Positions 23,851 to 31,742 of a stretch of 64,000 nucleotides of DNA are shown piece by piece. A program made the translations under genes and the position numbers. The notes beneath the pieces are model-generated. The model worked only from the letters and a program-made list of their open reading frames with translations. It searched no databases and was not told the DNA's origin. The stretch spans positions 1-64,000 of the forward strand of contig JAZSEY010000024.1 in assembly GCA_045531905.1 (NCBI GenBank), given 5' to 3'. Position 1 is the stretch's first letter, and each line of letters starts with the position of its first letter. This DNA comes from RGIG6919 sp045531905 (GTDB lineage: Bacteria; Bacillota; Clostridia; Lachnospirales; Lachnospiraceae).

Positions 23851-24239
23851 AATAAATTCCTCCATTCTGCACTTTGTGTGCACATTTGTTTTTTTGTCCT
23901 TCACTATACATGACGCAGAAGAAAACAAAACCTAACACAAAAATTATAAAAAATTAGAAATTGTTCAAGATAGATATATAGTTATTCGTTTTAAAAAGAA
24001 ATATAACGAATAAAATATTCGACAGATTTGGGCATCTACATTTAGTGAGATGATTAATAACGTTAACGAGTATCTAACCGTCTTGAAAGATTCAAGGAAG
24101 TGATTCTTGAGTTTATGCCAATTAATATGAATGAACCAGTAACAAAAATGTACCAACACGTTAACGAGTGAAAGTTGATAGACCTAATTCTTCAGTTTGT
24201 AGGGAGTGTCACAGTTTTCTTGTGTCACTCCCTTTTTAG
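23851..24239. other. Gene-free stretch with possible coding relic
   Basis: No intact gene is seen. The plus strand has a short frame ending INNVNEYLTVLKDSRK around 24030-24105, and the palindromic motif CGTTAACGAG occurs near 24061 and 24157. A plus-strand terminator at 24201-24237 has no plus-strand gene before it, which suggests that a gene or small RNA once lay here or still does. Confidence 0.35.
24201..24237 (+). terminator. Intrinsic terminator with no upstream gene on its strand
   Basis: AGGGAGTGTCACA pairs with TGTGTCACTCCCT and is followed by TTTTT on the plus strand only. Confidence 0.7.
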
Positions 24240-24572
24240 TTACTCCTCATCCTTCCGATACAACGATACCATTCTACCTATGATATAGTCCTGATCTTCG
24301 GCGGATAAGCGAGAGTAGTATTTTTGCAATCTCAGATTCTTAGATTGCATGGTTTCAGCCTGCACAACCCGCTTGTAGTTGGTACGGCCAAGAATATAGT
24401 CTATTGAGACGTTGTAAAAATCGGCAAGTAACTCTAACTTGTCGATGGGTATTTTGCGATCACCTTGCTCATAGAGATTATATTGCGGTTGTGTAATGCG
24501 GAGAACCTTAGCGATATCCTTTTGCGTATAATCATTATCTTCACGCAAATTACGGATTCTTGTAATTTTCAT
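24240..24572 (-). CDS. XRE-family regulator, copy 1 of a paralogous pair
   Basis: The 110-residue protein is mostly an XRE helix-turn-helix domain (RIRNLREDNDYTQKDIAKVL, QPQYNLYEQGDRKIP, LADFYNVSIDYILGRTNY), followed by about 45 residues with a conserved LSAEDQDYIIGRMVSLYRK ending. It is a close relative of the protein at 27719-28048. It is divergent from the P1 peptidase gene, so it may control that promoter region. A GTG at 24581 is possible, but AGGTAGGTG is better spaced for the ATG at 24572. Confidence 0.88.
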   Translation of the reverse strand: MKITRIRNLREDNDYTQKDIAKVLRITQPQYNLYEQGDRKIPIDKLELLADFYNVSIDYILGRTNYKRVVQAETMQSKNLRLQKYYSRLSAEDQDYIIGRMVSLYRKDEE

Positions 24573-24784
24573 CGTAATCACCTACCTAATTTGCTTTTAT
24601 CATAAGTGAATGCAAATGAAAACTAATGATATTCGAATGGATATATGATATATGTGTTTGTGGATATGTGTTTTGTAATTTGCACAAGCGATAATTGCCT
24701 TATCATTTCATTTTAGAATGTTTTATGATAAAATGCAGATAGTTATTACAATAGACAATATATACTAAAATGGAGGTATAGATT

Positions 24785-25792
24785 ATGTCAAAATGGAATC
24801 AAATATTAAAAGAAATACCAATTACTTCCTTTGAGAATATTAAGATAGGAAATGCAGAAGATATAGAACATGCAACCGGATGTACGGTCATTCTATGTGA
24901 GGATGGCGCGCCTGCCGGTGTGGATGTGCGTGGTGGTGGACCTGCTTCCAGAGAATCAGAATTACTAAATCCATCTGCACAGTGTCAAGCAGTGCATGCA
25001 GTGCTATTAAGTGGCGGTAGTGCCTTTGGTTTAGATGCTGCAGGTGGTGTCATGGAATATCTGGCAGATAAGGGTGTCGGTCTTCCTGTGGGAGATGTAC
25101 TTGTGCCTTTGGTAGTACAGTCTTGTATCTATGATTTAGGCTTTGTGACAGATAAGGTGAAGCCGGATAAAGCGATGGCAAAACTGGCTTGTGAAAATGC
25201 CCAGAAGAATTGTCCTACAGAAGGAAATGTAGGTGCCGGTTGTGGTGCCACAGTTGGCAAAATGGGCGGTATGGATTTTGCCATGAATTCCGGTTTGGGT
25301 ATGTATGCTGTACAGCTTGGCGACTTGAAGGTGGGTGCCATTGTTGCAGTGAATGCCTGTGGTGATGTTTGCGATGATGAGACCGGAGAGGTTATTGCAG
25401 GTATGCTTACACCTGACAAACAACATTTTGCAGATAGTGAAATGGCGCTTTACCAAATGTATATGCAAATGACAGAGGCAGCCAAAGCGCAGGCAGCAAA
25501 TGCACCTGTTACCAACACAACCATTGGTTGCATTTTGACCAATGCAAAGTTTGATAAAGCGCAATTAAATAAAATTGCGGCTCTCGCACAAAATGGATAT
25601 GCCAGAACCATTCGTCCGGTACACACCATGATGGATGGCGATACCATTTACGCATTATCAACTGGAGATTTGGTTTCAGATATTAATATAGTAGGTACTT
25701 TGGCAGCTCGCGTGATGGCACAGGCAGTAAAAAATGCAGTGATGCATACGGAAAGTTTCCATGGATTGCCTAGTGCAAAGGAGATATCATGA
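24785..25792 (+). CDS. P1 family peptidase (DmpA-type)
   Basis: The 335-residue protein matches P1 (DmpA-like) aminopeptidases: GNAEDIEHATGCTVILCEDGAPAGVDVRGG-type start, LSGGSAFGLDAAGGVMEYL, GNVGAGCGATVGKMGG, and the self-processing region NTTIGCILTNA around residues 244-254, where a Ser or Thr becomes the N-terminal nucleophile. Members are N-terminal nucleophile hydrolases that cleave short peptides, beta-peptides or amides in the cytoplasm. TGGAGG supports the start. Its stop overlaps the following thioredoxin-like gene by four bases (ATGA), which places it in a four-gene operon. Confidence 0.92.
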   Translation: MSKWNQILKEIPITSFENIKIGNAEDIEHATGCTVILCEDGAPAGVDVRGGGPASRESELLNPSAQCQAVHAVLLSGGSAFGLDAAGGVMEYLADKGVGLPVGDVLVPLVVQSCIYDLGFVTDKVKPDKAMAKLACENAQKNCPTEGNVGAGCGATVGKMGGMDFAMNSGLGMYAVQLGDLKVGAIVAVNACGDVCDDETGEVIAGMLTPDKQHFADSEMALYQMYMQMTEAAKAQAANAPVTNTTIGCILTNAKFDKAQLNKIAALAQNGYARTIRPVHTMMDGDTIYALSTGDLVSDINIVGTLAARVMAQAVKNAVMHTESFHGLPSAKEIS

Positions 25793-26376
25793 AAAAATTA
25801 CTATTTATATTTTGTATTGCATTTTTATTAACAGGTTGTACTAGTAAGGATAATGCCACCGAAGTAGATACAACGGAAGTCACAAGCACTGAGGCAGAAA
25901 CCACAGAGGATGCGTCCTCACCATATGTTCTTACCTTTGAGGCAAAGACCATCGATGGTGAAACAATGACCTCTGACATTTTTGCCAAGTCAGAACTTAC
26001 CATGATTAACGTGTGGGCAACCTATTGCAATCCTTGTCTTATGGAGATGCCGTATCTCGGGGAGATTGCAAATGCATATAATCAGTCAGAGTTTCAGATG
26101 ATTGGAATAGTCAGTGATGTTACAGAAGAGGGCAAGGCAGACGATATTCAGACTGCAAAGGATTTGATAAAAGAGACAAAAGCAGACTATCCACATTTAT
26201 TGTTAAGTCAATCGCTTTATACGAACCTGGTTGGTGCTGTGGAGGCTGTGCCGACGACCTTCTTTATCAATCAAAAAGGTGAAATGCTAGGCTATATTAC
26301 CGGTGCCAATACAAAAGAAGGCTGGGAGGAAATTATCAATGATGTCAGAGAAAAAATGGAGCAGCAAAGTAAATAA
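25789..26376 (+). CDS. TlpA-like thioredoxin-family lipoprotein
   Basis: The 195-residue protein has a lipoprotein signal (lipobox LLTGC), a short Thr/Glu-rich linker, and a TlpA/AhpC-type thioredoxin fold with the redox pair Cys80-x-x-Cys83 in VWATYCNPCLMEMPYL. The cis-Pro strand is seen as AVPTTFFIN. It would sit outside the membrane and reduce disulfides or pass electrons. The downstream genes encode a CxxC membrane peptide and a multi-cluster ferredoxin membrane protein, which fits an electron path across the membrane. Confidence 0.9.
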   Translation: MKKLLFIFCIAFLLTGCTSKDNATEVDTTEVTSTEAETTEDASSPYVLTFEAKTIDGETMTSDIFAKSELTMINVWATYCNPCLMEMPYLGEIANAYNQSEFQMIGIVSDVTEEGKADDIQTAKDLIKETKADYPHLLLSQSLYTNLVGAVEAVPTTFFINQKGEMLGYITGANTKEGWEEIINDVREKMEQQSK

Positions 26377-26506
26377 AATCCCTCGTTGGTTCATTGGATT
26401 TGTGACTGGCATTTTGTGTTTAGTAGTTGGATTTTTTGGAGACCAGTTTGTAGACATTTTTCAAAAGGCTGTCATGATATGCCTTGAGTGTATCGGTATC
26501 GGATAA
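26339..26506 (+). CDS. Small CD1871A-like CXXC membrane protein
   Basis: The 55-residue product has one membrane helix (about residues 16-34) and ends with CLECIGIG, the CXXC tail of the CD1871A family of small redox proteins. It overlaps the end of the TlpA-like gene in a different frame. GGGAGG lies about nine bases before the ATG at 26339, so the longer frame from 26303 is not preferred. Proteins of this family are commonly seen beside TlpA- and NapH-type genes. Confidence 0.8.
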   Translation: MMSEKKWSSKVNKIPRWFIGFVTGILCLVVGFFGDQFVDIFQKAVMICLECIGIG

Positions 26507-26518
26507 AGGCGGTGTAAT

Positions 26519-27352
26519 ATGGGGAAAATGTCATTTTCGAAGTTGAGGCTTGCCGTTCAGTTAGTATATACGGTTATTACCAACGGTTATGCCTATGGAT
26601 TTATGCATGGAAAAATATATAAGGGGCCACTAAAGTATGCCTGCGTGCCAGGACTGAATTGCTATTCCTGTCCGGGAGCATTGGCGTCTTGTCCCTTGGG
26701 AGCATTGCAAAATGCCTTAAATGCGAGAAATATACAAATACCTTTTGCAGTATTGGGATTTTTCTTTGTGTTTGGCAGTATTTTTGGAAGATTTATATGT
26801 GGATGGCTGTGTCCCTTTGGTTTGTTACAGGATTTGCTACACAAGATTCCGTTATTCAAAAAGAAAAAGCAACTTCCTTATCATAATGTGTTAAAGTATG
26901 GTAAATATGTAGTGCTGATAGGATTGGTTTTGATTGGCTCTGCGTTTTTGTTTTCGGGATTTGTAAAAGTGCCGGCATTCTGCAAATATCTGTGCCCATC
27001 CGGAACCTTTATGGGGGCATTACCTTTGATGGCGGTCAATGAACAGCTCCGTGCACAGGCGGGGGGATTGTTCTACTGGAAATTAGGTGTTCTAATTTTG
27101 ATAATGGTGATATCCATTAAGATATATCGACCGTTTTGTCAGTATTTGTGTCCTTTAGGTGCCATATATGGATGGTTTAACAAATGGTGTTTGGTACAGA
27201 TCCATTGGGAACAGGAAACATGTATATCCTGCATGAATTGTCAAAAGGCCTGTCCGGTAAATTTAAGACCGGAACAGGTGTCAGTATCACCAGAATGTAT
27301 CAAGTGTGGAAAATGCGTGGAAGTCTGTCCTAAGGACTGTTTGCGTCTATGA
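26519..27352 (+). CDS. NapH-like 4Fe-4S membrane protein
   Basis: The 277-residue protein has four membrane segments and several NapH/CcoG-type Cys motifs at their ends (CGWLCPFGLLQDL, CKYLCPSGTFMG, CQYLCPLGAIYGW). At the C-terminus it has a two-cluster ferredoxin domain (CISCMNCQKACPV and CIKCGKCVEVCPKDC). It should carry electrons from cytoplasmic donors through the membrane, here probably to the TlpA-like lipoprotein and the CXXC peptide encoded upstream. It overlaps the convergent XRE gene by 23 bases. Confidence 0.92.
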   Translation: MGKMSFSKLRLAVQLVYTVITNGYAYGFMHGKIYKGPLKYACVPGLNCYSCPGALASCPLGALQNALNARNIQIPFAVLGFFFVFGSIFGRFICGWLCPFGLLQDLLHKIPLFKKKKQLPYHNVLKYGKYVVLIGLVLIGSAFLFSGFVKVPAFCKYLCPSGTFMGALPLMAVNEQLRAQAGGLFYWKLGVLILIMVISIKIYRPFCQYLCPLGAIYGWFNKWCLVQIHWEQETCISCMNCQKACPVNLRPEQVSVSPECIKCGKCVEVCPKDCLRL

Positions 27353-27695
27353 ATTTGATGATTTCCCGATAGATTTGCAATGTGTCTGATTGTCTATTGG
27401 GAAGAACTTTCGACATATGTAGTGCAATTGCGTAAAATGCACCACGTCTTTTAGCACCATCGACATTTGCTTTTTGAATCTCGGTACGCATGTACGCAAT
27501 GTCATTTTGGAGCAACTCTTCAATTGATATTTCAAATGTGTTACAAAGTAGGAGTAATCTGCGAAGGTCCGGGTAAATCTTGCCCGCCTCCCAATTGGAT
27601 ACTGTTTGTTTCGTAACAAATACACTTTCTGCTAATTCCTCTTCAGACAAATGCATCTGGGTGCGATACTTTTTTATCTGTGATTGTAGTTCCAT
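27330..27695 (-). CDS. XRE-family helix-turn-helix regulator
   Basis: The 121-residue protein has an N-terminal XRE domain (KKYRTQMHLSEEELAESVFV, TKQTVSNWEAGKIYPDLRRL, LCNTFEISIEELLQ) and a helical C-terminal half with no recognised family. It is different from the two paralogous XRE proteins on either side of this block. Its 3' end overlaps the end of the NapH-like gene on the other strand. It lies 24 bases after the next XRE gene on the same strand, so the two may be co-transcribed. Confidence 0.87.
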   Translation of the reverse strand: MELQSQIKKYRTQMHLSEEELAESVFVTKQTVSNWEAGKIYPDLRRLLLLCNTFEISIEELLQNDIAYMRTEIQKANVDGAKRRGAFYAIALHMSKVLPNRQSDTLQIYREIIKFIDANSP

Positions 27696-27718
27696 GCTCA
27701 GTTGTCTCCTTGCAATGC

Positions 27719-28048
27719 TTACTCATTCTTGCGATACAAAGCCACCATCTGCCCCATGATATAATCTTGGTCTTCTTGCGATAAACGGTTGTAATACTCG
27801 GTAAGTCTTGCATTTTTAGAAGTCATCATTTCAGCCTGCACCACTTTTTTATAGTTGGTGCGTCCCATAATATAGTCAATAGAAACATCATAAAAGTCAG
27901 CAAGAATAAGCATTTTATCTAAAGGCATCTTGCGGTCACCTAATTCGTAAATATTATATTGTGGACGCGTGATGTGTAGCACTTCGGCTATTTCTCTTTG
28001 CGTATAATCATTATCTTCTCTTAAGTCGCGAATTCTCTTTATGTTCAT
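27719..28048 (-). CDS. XRE-family regulator, copy 2 of a paralogous pair
   Basis: The 109-residue protein matches the regulator at 24240-24572 along its whole length, including IRDLREDNDYTQREIAEVL, PQYNIYELGDRKMP, the FYDVSIDYIMGRTNYK segment and the LSQEDQDYIMGQMVALYRK ending. It is divergent from the ZIP transporter gene, as its paralogue is from the peptidase gene. The frame extends to 28084, but GGGGTGG fits the ATG at 28048. Confidence 0.88.
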   Translation of the reverse strand: MNIKRIRDLREDNDYTQREIAEVLHITRPQYNIYELGDRKMPLDKMLILADFYDVSIDYIMGRTNYKKVVQAEMMTSKNARLTEYYNRLSQEDQDYIMGQMVALYRKNE

Positions 28049-28247
28049 AAATATTACCACCCCGAAAGATACTATCATAAGCATTGTTTGGATTTACTAA
28101 AGGAACTCGATACGATACACAATATATTCGTATGAATACATATTGGTGCATGCTGGTGTAACAGAGTTTGCAAAATACTATTTATAGTGCTAAATTAGAT
28201 TGTGTAAATGCTTGTGTTATTGAAAGAAATAAATGAGGTAATCAATT

Positions 28248-29003
28248 ATGGAAATGGTTTTGTTAACAGCTTTAGGCGTTGGTGGAGCAACTATTGTGGG
28301 TTCTGCCATTGGTTTTATATTTAAGGATTTGTCACATCGATTTACGGATATTATTCTGTCATTTGCGGCAGGCGTTATGCTTGCGGCAGCAGTGCTTGGG
28401 TTAGTACTTCCATCATTAGAATATGGTGGCGAATATGGCTTGTGGATTACCATCGCAGGCATATTTGTAGGTGCCCTGGCATTGAATGTGGTAGACAAAT
28501 TGGTGCCACATGTACACAAATTAGTGGGTGTCGATGGCGAAACACATCCGGATACTGCCAATGTCAGTAAAGTATTATTGTTCGTGATGGCGATTGCTAT
28601 TCACAATTTTCCAGAAGGAATTGCAGCAGGTGTAGGATTTGGTGCAGGCAATGTAGCGGAGGCGATGGTGATAGCAGGTGGTATTGCATTACAGAATATT
28701 CCTGAGGGTATGGTAATTATCGGTCCGATGCTTGCGGCAGGAATCTCACCGAAGAAAACCTTTATCTGTGCAATGATTACAGGACTTGTGGAAGTGGTAG
28801 GTACTTTGGTTGGCTATTGGGCAGTAAGTATAGCAACTGCCATTTTGCCATTTGCGTTAGCCTTTGCCGGTGGTACCATGCTTTATGTTATCAGTGATGA
28901 GATGATTCCAGAGACCCATGCCCATGGCAGTGAACGTGGTGCAACCTATGCGTTACTGGTTGGTTTTTGTGTGATGTTGGCATCAGATGTTTTGTTAGGA
29001 TGA
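28248..29003 (+). CDS. ZIP family metal transporter
   Basis: The 251-residue protein has about eight hydrophobic helices and the two metal-binding helices of the ZIP family: HNFPEGIAAGVGFG around residues 121-134 and LQNIPEGMVIIG around 148-159, with a His in the variable loop (HVHKLVGVDGETHPD). It would import zinc or another divalent metal. GAGG lies upstream of the start. The metallophosphoesterase gene begins five bases after its stop, so the two are probably one operon. Confidence 0.93.
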   Translation: MEMVLLTALGVGGATIVGSAIGFIFKDLSHRFTDIILSFAAGVMLAAAVLGLVLPSLEYGGEYGLWITIAGIFVGALALNVVDKLVPHVHKLVGVDGETHPDTANVSKVLLFVMAIAIHNFPEGIAAGVGFGAGNVAEAMVIAGGIALQNIPEGMVIIGPMLAAGISPKKTFICAMITGLVEVVGTLVGYWAVSIATAILPFALAFAGGTMLYVISDEMIPETHAHGSERGATYALLVGFCVMLASDVLLG

Positions 29004-29007
29004 TGGT

Positions 29008-29835
29008 ATGAATAAGTGGAAAAAACAATGTGGTATTATCATAGTGGTGGTAGTGTTGATGGGATTGTTTTGCCTATGGCAGAACAACGCTTTGTCAGAT
29101 AGTTATTTCACTATCACTCATAAAAAGATTGATGAAAACTTGGCAGGATTCAAAATTGTTCAAATATCGGATTTACACAATAAACAGTTTGGAAAGAACC
29201 AAGAACGCTTACTAAAGCAAATACAAGAATATAATCCAGACATGATAGTTGTGACTGGTGATTTGGTGGATGATAATCGCACGGATATCGAAGCGGCTAT
29301 GGAATTCATTCGTGGAGCGGTGACAGTGGCAGATGTGTATTATGTCACTGGTAATCATGAACTTTGGTTAGAACCTTCTGAGAGAGAATTGTTACTACAA
29401 CAATTAGAGCAGGCTGGGGTTTTTATTTTGAACAATACAAGTGTAGAAATTACTTATCAGAATACTTGTTTTACACTAATAGGATTAGATGATAAAAATC
29501 TGGCAGACGATACGTTGAAAAATATTATGAAACAAGTTGATGATAAGTCTTATACCGTGTTACTGGCCCACGAACCACAGTATATGGAGCGGTATGTTGA
29601 GTGTGATGTGGATTTGGTGTTGTCTGGTCATGCACATGGCGGACAATTTCGTATCCCTTTTATAGGTGGTTTGTTTGCACCGGATCAAGGCTTTTTTCCA
29701 GAATATGATGCAGGCCTGTATTCTGAAAATGAGACAGATATGATAGTTAGTAGAGGTCTTGGAAATAGTGTGATACCACTGAGACTTTTTAATCGACCTG
29801 AAATCGTATATGTAGAGTTGGAAACTGTGCAATGA
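29008..29835 (+). CDS. Membrane-anchored metallophosphoesterase
   Basis: The 275-residue protein has an N-terminal membrane helix (about residues 8-25) and the five calcineurin-like phosphoesterase motifs in order: ISDLHNKQFG, GDLVDDN, GNHELW, LLAHEP and GHAHGGQFRIP. These ligate two metal ions for phosphoester hydrolysis. It is of the YaeI/YkuE type, which act at the membrane; the substrate is not predictable. Co-transcription with a metal transporter would fit its metal need. A terminator overlaps its stop codon. Confidence 0.92.
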   Translation: MNKWKKQCGIIIVVVVLMGLFCLWQNNALSDSYFTITHKKIDENLAGFKIVQISDLHNKQFGKNQERLLKQIQEYNPDMIVVTGDLVDDNRTDIEAAMEFIRGAVTVADVYYVTGNHELWLEPSERELLLQQLEQAGVFILNNTSVEITYQNTCFTLIGLDDKNLADDTLKNIMKQVDDKSYTVLLAHEPQYMERYVECDVDLVLSGHAHGGQFRIPFIGGLFAPDQGFFPEYDAGLYSENETDMIVSRGLGNSVIPLRLFNRPEIVYVELETVQ

Positions 29836-29862
29836 ACATGTAGTCATTGTACAGTTTTTTTG
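29824..29862 (+). terminator. Intrinsic terminator
   Basis: ACTGTGCAATGA pairs with TCATTGTACAGT, followed by seven T. The left arm includes the stop codon of the phosphoesterase gene. Confidence 0.85.
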
Positions 29863-29957
29863 ATTAAAAACCTAGTGGAAATCCTTGTACAAATGCTGGG
29901 AAAACATATATAATAATAGTATATTTTTTGTGCGTGAAAAAAGGAGAATATGACAAC

Positions 29958-31718
29958 ATGGGGATTACAATGATTTTATCTTTACTCAGTGGAGTGGCAT
30001 TGTTTTTGTTTGGCATGTCACTGATGGGAGAAGGATTGCAAAAGGTAGCGGGCAATAAGCTGGAATCGATTTTGTATCGGCTTACAAGTTCGCCAATCAA
30101 AGGTATTTTGTTGGGAACGATTGTAACATCCGTGATTCAGTCTTCATCAGCCGCAACGGTTATGGTAATCGGGTTCGTGAATTCTGGTATGATGAAGGTG
30201 GCACAGGCGATTGGTACAATCATGGGAGCGAATATCGGTACGAGTATTACTGGTTGGATATTGTGTCTTTCGTACATAGAAGGTTCAGATGGTATAGCAA
30301 AACTGTTATCTACAGCAACCATATCAGCAGTGGTTGCTATTGTGGGTATTATATTAAAAATGTTTACCAAGCGTTCAGTTACAAGAAGTGTTGGTGACAT
30401 CATGATGGGCTTTGCTATATTGATGTTCGGTATGCAGATGATGAGTGGTGCGGTGTCTCCTCTAAAGGAGAGTGAGACCTTTACCAATATGTTTACCATG
30501 TTTTCAAATCCGATTATGGGTATCTTACTTGGTATTGCGGTAACAGCAGTGATTCAGAGTGCATCTGCAGCAGTAGGTATTTTGCAGGCATTGTCTTTAA
30601 CAGGAAGCATTACTTTTGCAGAGGCATTTCCGATTATCATGGGTATTGGAATTGGTGCAGCCTGTCCGGTATTGTTATCTTCCATTGGAACCAATAAGAA
30701 TGGCAAGCGTACTGCCTTAGTGTACCTGCTCAATGATTTGTTTGGTATGATTGTTTGGACAACTGTATTTTACACCGTTCATTCTTTTGTTGATTTTTCG
30801 TTTATGGACATGACTATGGGACCGGTAACAATAGCATTGCTTAACACCATTTTCCGTGTGGCAACAACGATTGTGTTAGCTCCATTTATCAAACAAATTG
30901 AAAAGCTGGTATTTGTTCTTGTTAAGAGTTCGCCGGAAGATGAGAGGGATACAGATGATTTTGATTTGCTGGATGAGTCGTTGTTGATATTCCCTGATAT
31001 TGCTATTAATCAGAGTCGCATTCTTATGAATCATATGGTTGATAAGGTGCAGAAAAATCTGAATCGGTCATACAAGCTGATGGATGATTATACCATTGAC
31101 CGATACAAAAAAATACAGGAAAAGGAAACAGTGATTGACAAATACGAAGAGAAGCTTGTGGCTTATCTGGTGCAGTTGAACGGGCGAGAATTGTCAGAGG
31201 AACAAACGAAGCAGGTATCAAAACTGTTACATACCATGCATGATTTTGAACGACTAGGCGATTATGCAGTGAATATTTCTAATGTGGCAGGTGAGGTCCA
31301 TGCCGGAGAAGATGCGTTTTCAGAAAAGGCGAAACATGAATTGGGAGTGCTTCGTAAAGCTGTTAAGGAAATTGTGAAACGTACAGCAGAGACTTTTCAA
31401 ACAGACGATTTACAAAAGGTTAGCAAAATTATGGCTTTGCAAAAGACCGTCAGCAATATCTGCGATGAGGTAAAAATAAGACATGTAGAACGTATGCAGG
31501 CTGGAACCTGTGAGATTAAGAGAAGATTTGTATTCCATGATTTGCTAAATGATTTCGAGCGTATTGCTGACCACTGTGCAAATGTGGCCATGGCGATGGT
31601 AGAATTAGAGGCAGATACTGATAATTCCAGAGAATATTTAAAAGGTGTACGCCGCATGGAAAATGCGGAATATCAAGTGTATCTCAAAGAGTATGCGGAA
31701 AAGTACAACATAGAGTAA
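29958..31718 (+). CDS. Na/Pi cotransporter family protein with PhoU-like domain
   Basis: The 586-residue protein has two NptA-type repeats, each with the QSSSA motif (QSSSAATVMVIGFVNSG near residue 56, QSASAAVGILQALSLTG near 200), within about eight membrane helices. From about residue 350 a helical PhoU-like domain follows (EKYEEKLVAYLVQLNGREL, DFERLGDYAVNIS, DFERIADHCANVAMAM). It should couple sodium to phosphate uptake or export. The start used is the ATG at 29958; GGAG lies about 11 bases upstream. A promoter with TTGTAC and TATAAT near 29884-29916 is plausible. Confidence 0.93.
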   Translation: MGITMILSLLSGVALFLFGMSLMGEGLQKVAGNKLESILYRLTSSPIKGILLGTIVTSVIQSSSAATVMVIGFVNSGMMKVAQAIGTIMGANIGTSITGWILCLSYIEGSDGIAKLLSTATISAVVAIVGIILKMFTKRSVTRSVGDIMMGFAILMFGMQMMSGAVSPLKESETFTNMFTMFSNPIMGILLGIAVTAVIQSASAAVGILQALSLTGSITFAEAFPIIMGIGIGAACPVLLSSIGTNKNGKRTALVYLLNDLFGMIVWTTVFYTVHSFVDFSFMDMTMGPVTIALLNTIFRVATTIVLAPFIKQIEKLVFVLVKSSPEDERDTDDFDLLDESLLIFPDIAINQSRILMNHMVDKVQKNLNRSYKLMDDYTIDRYKKIQEKETVIDKYEEKLVAYLVQLNGRELSEEQTKQVSKLLHTMHDFERLGDYAVNISNVAGEVHAGEDAFSEKAKHELGVLRKAVKEIVKRTAETFQTDDLQKVSKIMALQKTVSNICDEVKIRHVERMQAGTCEIKRRFVFHDLLNDFERIADHCANVAMAMVELEADTDNSREYLKGVRRMENAEYQVYLKEYAEKYNIE

Positions 31719-31742
31719 CAGATAGAAGGGGGAAATAATAAC

